From Chrysomallon squamiferum (lineage: Eukaryota > Mollusca > Gastropoda > Neomphalida > Peltospiridae), in assembly GCA_012295275.1 (NCBI GenBank), contig CM022667.1, positions 9,631,038-9,695,037 on the forward strand: DNA of 64,000 nt, given 5' to 3'. A program made the translations under genes and the position numbers. The notes under the pieces were generated by a model, which searched no databases, had not been told where the DNA came from, and saw only the letters and a program-made list of their open reading frames with translations. Below are positions 14,211 to 24,745 of the stretch, piece after piece. Positions within the stretch are counted from its first letter, which is position 1. Each line of letters begins with the position of its first letter.

Positions 14211-15364
14211 AATATTTCAAATATCATTACAAATGTATTTGATCTTTAAATTTAATTGGATGCTTAGTTTGGATTATATTAAGTATAAGATGATTTAAAT
14301 TTACAATATTTACATACATTTAAAAAAAAGATATATATTTTATTATATTCATTGACAAAAGAATGTCTGTTTCATTTCACAGTAAATGTGATCTATATCT
14401 AGATCTGTGGGTTCAATAAGTCAGTTAATATAATACATCTGTATACATGGGGGAAGGGCATTTAGCTCAATGGTTGAGAACTTACCTGAGGAATAAAGTC
14501 TTGCATGTTAAATTTTAATTTTGTATTTGATTTTGTCAGGACTGTTTATCACCACTAAGTATGCAAGCTCTACCTGCACCTCCAGAATCACTGTGTATCA
14601 TTGAAATGGGAGGCTCGGAGTCGAAAGAAGAAACTGGAGAGCCAGGCTCGCAGGGAGGACTGTACCTAAATATTGGTTTACAGGTAAATAAACAGTTTAT
14701 GTTTACTGGTACAGAATGATAGAAATGTCAATTTTGTTTATTAAAATAGTATTTGAACATAGGTTTTCAGGCAAAGGTTTACACCCATTCTGTGATAGAA
14801 AATGATAAACTTTTTTGGTTGGTAGATGTCAGAATATTATGGACAAAGACATGTGTTTGAATATATTCTTTGATAATGAGGGATAGAAATACAGACGGTT
14901 TTTAGGGGGGGTTAAATTTCAAAGGAATAGTGCAGAAATGATGTTACTTATCCGTGTTTCACCTGAAAAAATTATTTGATTACAAATATGATGCTGATCT
15001 GCACAAAGCATTATTCTGTTAATTAATGAAAAAAGGTTTTCATAAGATCTGTATTATTTGTGTACTAGACACTTGTTTGAGAGACAACTATCTAGAATTA
15101 CCATTTATTGAATTTAAACCTTGAACTTAATGTTTATATATATATTTGTTATATTTAGGCTAATGTTAAAAATATTTAAAACTGTTTGATATTTGTTGAC
15201 AGAATGGTGTGTTGTTGAGGACAGTATTGGATTTGGTGACTGGGGATTTGTCCGACACTCGAACCCGATACATAGGGTCACGAGCTGTGAAACTCTTCAG
15301 AATATCAATGCAAGGATCTGAGGCTGTGAGTATAGAAACAGATCATACCTCAGCTGTGGTCATT

Positions 15365-15402
<38 letters not shown>

Positions 15403-18400
15403 AAATGCTTAAACCTTAAAGCATGTGAAACATACTGTAAATATAATCATAATTTTTATAAAGCACTTAGCATGTAATTTCATGGACACATGAATAACTT
15501 TCTTTTCCAAAAAACTAAATTAGAAAATAGAAAAGATATTTTGTTTTTAAACTTTACAGAGAGATACTTTTATTTTTGTAACTCTAACATAAATATTTAA
15601 ACTAGGTATTGGCGATGTCAAGCAGAACGTGGCTGAGTTACACCTACCAGAGCAGATTTCATTTAACACCTCTGTCTTATGAAAGTCTAGAGTATGCATC
15701 TGGCTTTGCATCTGAACAGTGTCCTGAGGGTATTGTAGCCATCTCTACCAACACACTGAGGTATTTTGACATATTTCTTAAACTATCTAATCTAGGTTAA
15801 TCTTAAATATGATAAATGTTTTGAAAATAACCATAGAATTGTGTGTTTCATTCACTACTACTTAGATTATCAAATAATAGCTCGCTTTTTAAATAAAATA
15901 TTTATTTTTCACAAATTTATCCTTTTTGAATGTTGTTTTGAAAAGTCATAGTACAGGTTAAAAAATAAAAATTAATGATTATTACATTTTTACATCATGC
16001 ACAGATTTTCTCAATAATCTGACTGTTCTTTCCAGGATCTTGGCTCTTGAGAAGCTTGGAGCTGTGTTTAATCAGGTTTCATGGCCACTGCAGTACACAC
16101 CACGGAAATTTGTTATACACAATGAGAGTAACCACCTCATTGTACTGGAAACTGACTATAACTCATACACAGAGGAGACAAAGAAACAGCGAAAACAGCA
16201 AATGGCTGAGGTAAATTAAATATTCTCTCTATATTGTACTCTTTGTGTGTGTGTGTGTGTGTAAAATGAACATATAAAATGAACATAGTTAAAAAAATAC
16301 AAGATTCTAATATGAAAAGTTTTAAAACAAATTTCAATTGATCTTTTATTTTTTATTATTATTATTTTTTTTTTATTTAATTACATTTACTGAATTCACT
16401 ATATCCTGGTAATTTAGAGTTTATACAAGTTTTATTGCTAAGGTCTGCTGATTAGGTGTTAATGCTTTATAGTAGTTTGATGGTGGGGAGACTTTGTGAT
16501 ATTTTAAATTCACTGTTGAACACTCAGTTTAAAAAATGAAGAAGATAGAAATGCTTAAATTGCAATAATGGTATAGTCAGATTACCTTCCCAAACCAGGG
16601 GACACTGATGCATTTTGTTACTATTTCATCCTGATAGAGCCTAAGGTCAGGGTGACCATTTAAAACAATGCTATACAAATTATGGTTATATTGGCAAAGG
16701 GTAATTGTTTCTAAGTTCAACAGATTGCCCTGGCAAGTAACCATATATTAATAGATCTTAAATGTAATGAAAAACCTTTATACAGCTATTGGTAAATCAG
16801 TGATAAAAAGAAATGGCTTTTTCAAGAGTAAAACGAAATCGTTGTTAACAGAGTTGTAAATCTGCCTGAACTGTCTTAAATTATGTGTTAGATCAAACTG
16901 TAAATCAGTTTTAAATTTTTTTGAAATCTTTATTTTTTAAATTTTATGTTTGAACATGCACACTCACAGTGATTTAACATAGATCTTTAATACTCAATAA
17001 ATTACGAGCTTTTAAATTTTATTTAATGACACTCAACACATCTTTAACCTTTTTGGCACAACACATTCATCCCAGTGCCAGATATTTTACCCCTACTGAA
17101 TATAAAACAGTGCTATCTAGCAGGTGAAATAGGGCTGGTGTCAAGATATCTTGCCAATGGCACTACAGTTTGTAATTGTGGTTAAAAATCTCTTCATTTG
17201 AGGAAAGGAAACATACTTTCACCTTTTAAATAAATTAAAAAAATGTTGCATATTACCAAATCAGAACAATTTGATTTATTATCCATATTGTTTTTATAAT
17301 AGTCAGAGATGTGCATTGTATATCTGCATCCTGGTGGTTTTACAACTCAGGGTGATCGTTAACAATGCTAGATTAAACATAGTGGTGCATCGTTGGGTAA
17401 CTGTTGTCTTTAACTGTTTATCCTGGTCTAAACATCACAACAAAACTTAATATTCAAATATTATGCATATTTCAGTTACTTTGTTATTTATTCATTTTTT
17501 ATCTTTATTTTTATGTTTTAGATCAAACTATCTTTAGCAGTACACTGACATAAGTTAATTAAACTGTAATAATAGTTATTTCAAACATTTCATCTTTATA
17601 AAAATAATTTGACTTAAAAATTGAATAACTTAATATCACAGGCTTTTGAAAATAATTTTCCTATCATTAACCTGGAATAAAACTAAAATTAAAAAATGCA
17701 AAATAGTTGTAATGGGTGGTAATAGTTGAAATAATAATATGGTTCTGTTTCTTGGTTTCTTTTTGTCCTTGTATAGGTAATCTTAAACACATTTATCAGA
17801 GAATTAATTTGATACCATTGAGTTTTAATTATGAATTTATGATTGTTATTGTTTTTATCTTCCTTTGTCAATCTTATTTATAATTTTATTTGGTTGGTAT
17901 ATTTTTTCTATTTATTATTATTATTAATTTAATGTTTATTACATTTTTTTGTTTTTCTGTGGATGGGATAAATTAAATAATTAAAACAATCATTTCATTT
18001 GATGTGCTTGAATATGCATTGTATATCTACATTCTGGTGGTTTTACAACTCAGGGTGATCGTTAACAATGCTAGATTAAACATAGTGGTGCATCGTTGGG
18101 TAACTGTTGTCTTTAACTGTTTATCCTGGTCTAAACATCACAACAAGAACGTTAATCTCAAATGTCAGAGTAATGGCTAACATATATTCCTAAATTATTT
18201 ATCATTTATTTATTTATTATTTTTTTTTTAAATAACTAATATTCTAAAAACAAAACTATTTAACACCAACTCTTCAATTTTTTTTTTTTTTTTTTTACTA
18301 TATCTGGTTGTAGAACAACTACTACAGCCACATGACTCGGGTTTTAAAAACACTGTTTTATCAGAACTGTAATATGAACCTTAACAAGCAGGTTTATGTG

Positions 18401-21400
18401 TATGTTTAACTTTTATTTTATTTTTTTTATTAATATATGACTTCAGTAGATCATGGGTTTTCTGGTTCTAAATATATGAGCCAGGTGGCTATTGTCTATT
18501 TAGAATTTATTTCACATTTATATATAAAGTGCTTAAAATCTTAAATACACTTAAACTTTTATGGTGTAAACTATTCTGTCTGCTTCCACATTTTGTATAA
18601 TTTTATTTCTTTCATAACAAGCAACTATTTCATTTTCATTTCAGTGCAGAATAAGACATGTCATAATATTCACCTGTGCAAGGGACATAAATAATTCACT
18701 TGTAACTGCATTGTATATCTACATCCTGGTAGTTTTACAACTCAGGATGATCGTTAACAATGCTAGATTAAACAGTGATGCATCGTTGGGTAACTGTTGT
18801 CTTTAACTGTTTATCCTGGTCTAAACATCACAACATGTGACAATCATTTATTTAACAATATGTTTGACACTTAATAACCATTAATGATAAAAGATGTTGA
18901 AAGAACTGATAAATATTCTACTAAGGTCAACTTTTCATTTTTGTGTTACTCGTTCTATTATTTATTCATTTATTTTTTCATTTTATTTTATTGTACTTTA
19001 TTTTATTTTATTTTTATTATTAATATTTTTCTGTTTTTCCCATTTCATTTCTTCTTTTTTCTTCTTTTATTTCTTTTTTTTTCTTCTTTTTTTTTTTTCC
19101 AGTAATTAATCAGTATCAAGCATATATTTAATTTTAATATGCAAAATCTGTTACATTTTTCAGACATGTGCTATGTGCCAATAAATATTAATTTACAATG
19201 ATTATTAATCTTGTGTCGAATACAGTAAAAACACTGGTGACTGTGTTCTGTTGCTTGTCACATTTCAGAAGATAGATTCTTTGGTTGGGGAGCAGCATAT
19301 TTTATCATCTTTTTTCTCTTTTTCTCTTTATTATTATTTTTTTGATCTCATCATGATACAGGTTTGGCAAACTGATATGGAGACTAATAAAATATATACA
19401 TATTTACATTCTCCTTAACACAATATATTTTATTTCCTTATATTTGTTAAGTATAATAAAGTAAAAAAATACAAGTTTATCCTGGTCTAAACAGTGTTAG
19501 CTGTGTTGCAGTGAAAAAAGAAAAATATGTAATTAATTAACAGCATTTAATCAACAGAAACATTTTCTTATATAAAGTAATAAAAAGTATTTCATTTCTG
19601 CATTGTATATCTACATTCTGGTGGTTTTACAACTCAGGGTGATCGTTAACAATGCTAGATTAAACATAGTGGTGCATCGTTGGGTAGCTGTTGTCTTTAA
19701 CTGTTTATCCTGGTCTAAACATCACAACATTCGATGAACAAATGCTACGTTTTTTTCTCTTTTTTTAACCATTTTGTTTGTTTGTATTCAACCAATATTA
19801 GTAATCTTTTGAGGACATAAATATTTCTCATTTGATTGCAAGCTTAGCCATTAATTTCTGTTCTGGGTTTGGAAGGCTGTGAATAATAATTAATAAAACC
19901 CCCCAAAATCATAATAACATAATACCATTTTGGAGGAATTATTTCACTTTTAGCAGTTCTCGTATTTATGTTATAACAGGTGGGATAGGTATTGTCCAAG
20001 AAAAAAGCCCATTTAAATTACCTTAGAGATTTGTTTTCGTTGTTTTGATTTTAGAAAGGTGCCATTTTTTAAAATTATATTATTGTCACTATGACAGGCT
20101 TTCATCACATATTTGCTTCCTTCAGATTGTCACATTCTCATAAAAATAAAACCGATTCTTTACCAGTATTATACATGTGTATGGCAAGTAACAGAAGAAA
20201 ATAAACATTTTAATTCAATTTAAATTTTTTTTGATAAAAAGGAAATTCTGTTAGTTTGTACATGGAGAAAGATACATTTTTCTGCATTGTATATCTGCAT
20301 TCTGGTAGTTTTACAACTCAGGGTGATCGTTAACAATGCTAGATTAAACATAGTGGTGCATCGTTGGGTAGCTGTTGTCTTTAACTGTTTATCCTGGTCT
20401 AAACATCACAACAAAAATTGCACACCATTGATCATTTAGTTCTATTTAATAGACATATCACTAATAGTAATAAATATTACATTAATTGTACACTTGAAAC
20501 GGTGTGTTTTATTGACTGATTGATTGAATTTATATAAAGAATTAATAATAAAGTATTCTTAAGTTAACTTTATTTATAGGCAGAGGGGGGAACCAGAAAA
20601 CCATTTGAAAAGAAATCCATTGATGTGAATGTATCTATAACAATACGAAAGTTGTTAATATTGATGTGTGCATTTTTTACCATCAGCCTACATATCCATT
20701 GTTTGGCTGACCATTGTAAAATGCCATATTTACTGTGGTAATTGGCTTTATTAGGGAAACCATTTCACGTAATGGTAATCCTAGCTGTCTGCCACAATAT
20801 TGATGGATTGTATTTCATTTTAATTATTGGTGATAGGAATGTGGTGTTAAAGGCCTTGAAACTGATCTTCAAATAAACTTGGTCTCCTAATTTTTGAAGA
20901 TACAAACATGGACATGAAAATGCACTGGTGCACACACACACATATATACACACAAAAAGGATAGGTATAAATAAGTACACATTATATCATTTTATTTTTT
21001 ATTTTTGAAGAATACACAGTTACGTTCACTGTTTTAATTTGTTTAAATCTGTTTTCCAGGAGATGATAGAGGCAGCTCAGCAGGAAGATGAACAGCAGTT
21101 GGCAGCAGAAATGGCTGCTGCTTTCTTGAATGAAGACAGGTCTGAAGTTGTGTTTGGTGCACCCAAAGCTGGCCCAGGAATGTGGGCCTCCATAATCCGA
21201 ATTATTAATCCAATAACTGGGGAAACACTGGATAAGATCTCTCTTGAACAAAATGAGGCAGCTCACAGGTTAGGAATAAAATACAAAGATACTGATAATG
21301 TATGTGATTGTGGTTAGGTATAAGCTTTTAGTTTGATACAGATTTTTTATTTTATTTTTGGTCATAATATAATTACATTTATTTATATATAATACTTATT

Positions 21401-24400
21401 CACTTTTTATTTCATTTTTTATTTGTTATTTTTGTTCATTATTATTATTTTTTATTTCAGTATTGCTCTGGTGAAATTCTCCAGCAGACCAGAAGAAACA
21501 TTTGTCATTGTTGGTGTTTCTCGAGACCTGGTTTTGAACCCACGATCTCTTACAGGAGGATTCCTCTATACATACCAGCTGATTAACCAAGGAACAAAAC
21601 TGGAACTTCTCCACAAGACCACTGTGGACAATGTTCCTGGAGCTATATGTGCATTCCAAGGAAGGGCTTTGATTGGTGTTGGCCGATTTCTGCGAGTTTA
21701 TGATCTTGGCAAAAAGAAACTGTTGAGGAAATGTGAAAATAAGGTATTGTTAATCATCCTAATAGCTTTAGTTTTTAGAAAAGATGTGATAACAAAGTTA
21801 TTGTTTTTGATCTTTGCAAGAAGAAATGTTTGATGTGTGAAGTAAGATATTGTTATTCATCCAAACAGTTTTTGTTTTTAGAAAAGCTTATATGTGAAAA
21901 CTAGTTATTATTTTTAACTGCTGCTAGAATATTTAGGTATTTGATTAATCTTGTTGTTGTTTTTTTGAGGAGGGGAGACAATCAGGTTGGCATGTAATGT
22001 GGGCTGATTGTTAAAGATTATCAATAAAATTAAACCAGTTCAGCTAGTGATGGTGTAGTTATTACTGCATAAACAGTGGTGGACATCATTATTTATGTAA
22101 AATGTATTGGTGTTTAATCAAATATTTAATTATTTTTATTTTCCTTTTTAATGGAAGTTAATGTTAGTTATTACAGGTCTTATTATTTGTCGATACTTTA
22201 AAATATTGTGACCTGTTACAATATTGGTTTTTCTTCATTTTTTTTAAAAATTTGTCTTGATACATATTTCTTATTTATTTGGCCTGGGTAAATGCACTTT
22301 TATTTATTCTTGAGAATATTTATAGATTTACTGTGTCTAATTTATATGTGTTCTGTTTTTGATAAATAGCATGTACCAAACTGCATTGTGTCGATCCATG
22401 CATTGGGAAACAGGGTGATGGTTGCTGATGTTCAAGAAAGTTTTCACTTCATTCGCTACAAACGTCAGGAAAACCAGCTCATTGTGTTTGCTGATGACAC
22501 CAACCCTCGCTGGGTTACCTGCTCTTGTCTCCTTGACTACAACACTGTAGCTGGTGCTGACAAATTTGGGAATATAGCCATAGTAAGTATTAAAATACAG
22601 TTAATACATTAGTTTACTCGACGTTTCACGACCTATATTTTCAATAAAGCATAGGCCATTATCTATGATCTCCTACTTTTGCATTATTGCCAGATGTTAA
22701 GAATTTGTCAGCAGTATTATTTGATTTATAAAACTGGTCTGCCACACAGTTCTGCTTTATAACTTTCATCATGATCGATATTAATGCATCAGTTGTGTAA
22801 AACAATTATCTTCATCCTGATTTCACTTAAAAGAATTTAATTTCGTTTTGTTTTAGATTCGATTACCTGGTGACGTCTCAGATGATGTGGACGAAGACCC
22901 TACTGGCAACAAAGCATTGTGGGATAGAGGTCTGCTTAGTGGAGCTTCTCAAAAAGTAAGCATATTTACTGATTTTCCAGTCTAATCAGTTATTACTAAC
23001 TTACCTGAGTTTTTATTTTAAAGTTTTAAAGTTTAAGAAGTAAGGCTTCTAAATGTTTCTTTATTTTATATTAGAAGAGTGATGTGCATTATAATTGTTT
23101 TTGTTCCTGTAGGTAAATATAACAAGCTCCAATACACTAAATTATTTCTGAATTGTTTCATGGGTTAAAGCCCATTTAAATTTCAAGCTTAATTTTTTAA
23201 TACCAATAACTTTAAAAACACTCCCAATTTGCTCAGTAAATGAAAAGGTAAACAAACAATATCAGCAAATGTTTGTTAGTTAAATTGGTTTTATATTCTT
23301 CTCCACGAACAGAGGTAATGAAAAAAAAAAAAAATTATCTTACTGTTTTCAAATCTGTGTTTTATGAAATCATGATAATGATTATCTTATTGTTAAAATC
23401 AGTGTTTTAAATGTCACTAATTAGAAAATGAATGTTATCTACAGGCTGACATTGTGGCAAGTTTTCATGTTGGAGAAGTTATTACCTCACTACAGAAAGC
23501 GACGCTGATACCAGGAGGTTCTGAGTCACTTGTCTACACAACTCTTTCTGGTGCCATTGGAATGCTTGTACCTTTCACTTCACATGAGGTAGGGGAAATA
23601 ATTTTATAAAGTTTTTAATTATTAATACATTTTGATGTGCTTTTATTATTATTATTATTACTTATTTTTATCTTTATCTTTTAAAATTTAAGTTGCTGCT
23701 ATATCAGTTTATTTGTTTCCATATTTTATTTGTTTTCTTTTTATACTTTCTTTCTACAGGATCACGACTTTTTCCAGCATTTGGAAATGTACATGCGATC
23801 AGAATATCCTCCCTTGTGTGGCCGTGATCATCTTGGTTTCCGTTCTTACTATTACCCAATCAAGGTAGTTACATAATTGTTAATCCACTACAAATACATC
23901 CCTCAAATTTATATTTTGGCAAACAGATATTACACAATAGTTTTCACAGTAAACAAATTTTATACACTTTTTTTTGGGTGCATGTGTATAAACCTAAAAA
24001 TATTTATAGAATAATTTAGATATTTATATTTATTAGTGTATTCTTTCATTTTACTCAAATTTTACTTAAATCTGTATGTAATGTATTATGTATATAGACA
24101 GGAGTGCCCTAGTATTGCATACCTAACTGAATGAATTTTTAAGTTTTCTTGTATGTACATATGTATGTGTTTGTGTGGGTGGGTGTACAAACACACAGTT
24201 ACTTACTGATGTTTTGTTCTTTGCTATCATCAGATAGTTCTGTTGATTTGGACATTATTTATTTAGTCAAGAAAAACATTGACCTATTAACTCACTGTTT
24301 TCAGAACGTTCTTGATGGAGACTTGTGTGAGATGTTCAACTCACTAGACATCAGTAAACAAAAGAGTGTGGCTGAGGAGCTGGAAAGAACTCCCAGTGAG

Positions 24401-24745
24401 GTACGTAAACGTTTGTTACCAATACATTTTACTTTCCTTTTTTTTCTAAATGTACTGGCATGTGGGCATTTCTGGGCTTGAGTGTGTTACATTTTAACAA
24501 ATCTGTTTCTGAAAATATTTATGATTATTCATTGATCCATTTTAATTTTTGATGATTTGTCCAGAAACCAAATTCTGAATACTTTTAATTTTATAATACG
24601 ACTCTTTTACTGCCAATCCTAACGAAAATTATTTTTTAATTGCATCATTATTATTACGTAATGTTTTATTTATTTTCTTATTTTTATTTTTTTATTTCAG
24701 GTGTCAAAGAAACTTGAAGACATAAGAACAAGATATGCTTTCTAG
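5947..24745 (+). CDS. SF3B3: SF3B3, splicing factor 3b subunit 3 (SAP130), complete
   Basis: SF3B3 is the triple beta-propeller (DDB1/CPSF160-like) subunit of SF3b in the U2 snRNP, a nuclear scaffold for SF3B1 in branch-site recognition. Coding exons: 5947-6172, 6484-6560, 6692-6785, 7101-7273, 7649-7790, 8011-8123, 8455-8517, 8770-8844, 9164-9267, 9520-9685, 10095-10190, 10556-10628, 12319-12470, 13232-13387, 13859-14014, 14540-14683, 15203-15325, 15606-15760, 16036-16210, 21060-21268, 21461-21743, 22370-22582, 22857-22955, 23445-23588, 23760-23864, 24305-24400 and 24701-24745. Every junction is GT-AG and in phase; the total is 1218 codons before TAG (human 1217). The protein starts [14 protein letters not shown] and ends [12 protein letters not shown], both near-identical to human. 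The start is fixed by this conserved N-terminus. Introns 13, 14, 16 and 19 carry snoRNAs. No damage is seen. Confidence 0.98.
8375..8398 (+). other. Perfect 9-bp hairpin in SF3B3 intron 6
   Basis: CTGTTGTTA at 8375-8383 pairs perfectly with TAACAACAG at 8390-8398 around a six-base loop (TGCCTT). It lies in intron 6, about 55 bases before exon 7. It has no snoRNA boxes. It may be chance or may affect use of the nearby acceptor. Confidence 0.3.
10629..12318 (+). other. SF3B3 intron 12 (1.69 kb): small hairpins, no gene
   Basis: This is the second-longest SF3B3 intron. It holds no coding exon. Three inverted repeats stand out: TTACAG/CTGTAA with an inner GGT/ACC at 11082-11104; an imperfect 12-bp stem (AACACAGGCTGG against CCAGCCTATGTT, one mismatch) beginning near 11473; and ACACCGT/ACGGTGT at 12061-12087. 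None has convincing C/D or H/ACA boxes in the right places. Confidence 0.35.
13013..13084 (+). ncRNA. Box C/D snoRNA, copy 1 (SF3B3 intron 13)
   Basis: A perfect terminal stem (TGCAGA at 13013-13018, TCTGCA at 13079-13084) encloses box C ATGATGT (13020-13026), box D' CTGA (13045-13048), a C'-like TTGATTA and box D CTGA (13075-13078). The guide directly 5' of D', TATCCGTGTTTCAC, is kept in all three copies. From memory, its core TCCGTGTTTCA is complementary to 11 nt of 28S rRNA (TGAAACACGGA), next to the U18/SNORD18 target. The fifth-base rule would then place 2'-O-methylation on the middle A of GAAAC. It ends 147 nt before exon 14. Human SF3B3 hosts SNORD111; whether this is its orthologue is not established here. 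Confidence 0.85.
13617..13688 (+). ncRNA. Box C/D snoRNA, copy 2 (SF3B3 intron 14)
   Basis: Same architecture as copy 1: terminal stem TGCAGA/TCTGCA, box C ATGATGT (13624-13630), D' CTGA (13650-13653) and D CTGA (13679-13682). The guide TATCCGTGTTTCAC is unchanged, while the D'-to-D stretch differs strongly from copy 1. Conservation is therefore confined to the stem, boxes and D' guide, which argues the D' guide is the working one. It is the only such element in its intron and ends 170 nt before exon 15. Confidence 0.85.
14448..14515 (+). mobile_element. Degenerate tRNA-derived SINE head (SF3B3 intron 15)
   Basis: GGGCATTTAGCTCAATGGTTG matches the pol III A box of tRNA-derived SINEs (TAGCTCAATGG at 14463-14473). 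No B box is preserved downstream. The tail is not recognisable. A relative lies on the opposite strand near 44010-44080. Confidence 0.4.
14931..15003 (+). ncRNA. Box C/D snoRNA, copy 3 (SF3B3 intron 16)
   Basis: Terminal stem TGCAGA/TCTGCA, box C ATGATGT (14938-14944), D' CTGA (14963-14966) and D CTGA (14994-14997). The guide is identical to copy 1 over its full length. The D'-to-D segment is nearly the same as copy 1, with small changes, so copies 1 and 3 are closer to each other than to copy 2. It lies 199 nt before exon 17. Spread over three introns, the copies should each be released by exonuclease trimming of a separate lariat. Confidence 0.85.
16609..16748 (+). ncRNA. H/ACA snoRNA, copy 0 (diverged member of the cluster)
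   Basis: It aligns with the other five copies throughout. The 5' hairpin has base GCATT/AATGC and the same 7-bp upper stem CATCCTG/CAGGGTG. An ANANNA H box (ATACAA) follows directly after GCT, as in the others. The 3' hairpin has an 8-bp base (TATGGTTA 16681-16688, TAACCATA 16738-16745) and an upper stem GGGTAAT/ATTGCCC. The 3' box is ATA-like instead of ACA, so it may be a decayed or specialised copy. It starts exactly 703 bp before the next one. Confidence 0.65.
17312..17442 (+). ncRNA. H/ACA snoRNA, copy A
   Basis: The 131-nt unit folds as hairpin-hinge-hairpin-tail. The 5' hairpin closes with GCATTGT (17313-17319) and ACAATGC, carries an upper stem CATCCTG/CAGGGTG, and leaves internal-loop strands ATATCTG and ATCGTTA as a pseudouridylation pocket. 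H box AGATTA follows. The 3' hairpin closes with GGTG/CATC and has an upper stem GGGTAA/TTATCC. ACA (17437-17439) stands three bases before the point where similarity between copies ends, as expected for a mature 3' end. The target was not identified. Confidence 0.85.
18015..18145 (+). ncRNA. H/ACA snoRNA, copy B
   Basis: Nearly identical to copy A over 131 nt. In the 5' upper stem CATCCTG is CATTCTG, turning a C-G pair into U-G and leaving the stem intact. H box AGATTA and the terminal ACAACA are unchanged. Flanking sequence is unrelated to that of copy A. Confidence 0.85.
18707..18835 (+). ncRNA. H/ACA snoRNA, copy C
   Basis: A 129-nt copy, two bases shorter in the hinge (AAACAGTG in place of AAACATAGTG). 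It carries the best structural evidence. The 5' upper stem pairs CATCCTG with CAGGATG, making a U-G wobble of copy A a U-A pair. The base of the 3' hairpin reads GTGATG against CATCAC, making G-U into A-U. Both changes strengthen the predicted fold. Confidence 0.85.
19475..19493 (+). pseudogene. Fragment of a seventh H/ACA copy
   Basis: GTTTATCCTGGTCTAAACA is an exact 19-nt match to the 3' hairpin of the neighbouring snoRNAs. The rest of the unit is gone: there is no 5' hairpin and no H box. It falls where a copy would sit if the 700-bp spacing continued from copy C, which explains the longer C-to-D gap (892 bp). Confidence 0.6.
19599..19729 (+). ncRNA. H/ACA snoRNA, copy D
   Basis: A 131-nt copy with the full set: GCATTGT/ACAATGC stem, CATTCTG/CAGGGTG upper stem, H box AGATTA and final ACAACA. 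GGGTAA in the 3' hairpin is GGGTAG here and in copy E, which changes A-U to G-U and keeps pairing. D and E share this variant, so they are probably the most recent pair. Confidence 0.85.
20283..20413 (+). ncRNA. H/ACA snoRNA, copy E
   Basis: The last 131-nt copy, starting 684 bp after copy D and ending 646 nt before exon 20, far from the acceptor. It has the GCATTGT/ACAATGC base, H box AGATTA, the GGGTAG variant and terminal ACAACA. A short shared TTTCTGCATT run upstream of D and E is the only hint of flank homology. Confidence 0.85.

Larger units (their letters stand above)
16211..21059 (+). other. SF3B3 intron 19: 4.85-kb snoRNA-bearing intron
   Basis: This is the largest intron of the gene, between exons 19 and 20. 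Its recognisable content is six H/ACA snoRNA copies starting about every 700 bp, one 19-nt fragment of a further copy, and pyrimidine-rich AT stretches. AG|GT junctions that could act as recursive splice sites occur between copies at 17123|17124, 17776|17777, 18391|18392, 19361|19362 and 19979|19980. The one at 17776 has a long pyrimidine tract and reads TATAG|GTAATC. No coding exon is seen. Confidence 0.8.

Noticed and set aside
16609-20413. Regular repeats resembling a CRISPR-like array
   Set aside because: Units are about 130 nt, spacers about 570 nt, in a metazoan intron, and each unit folds as H/ACA RNA.
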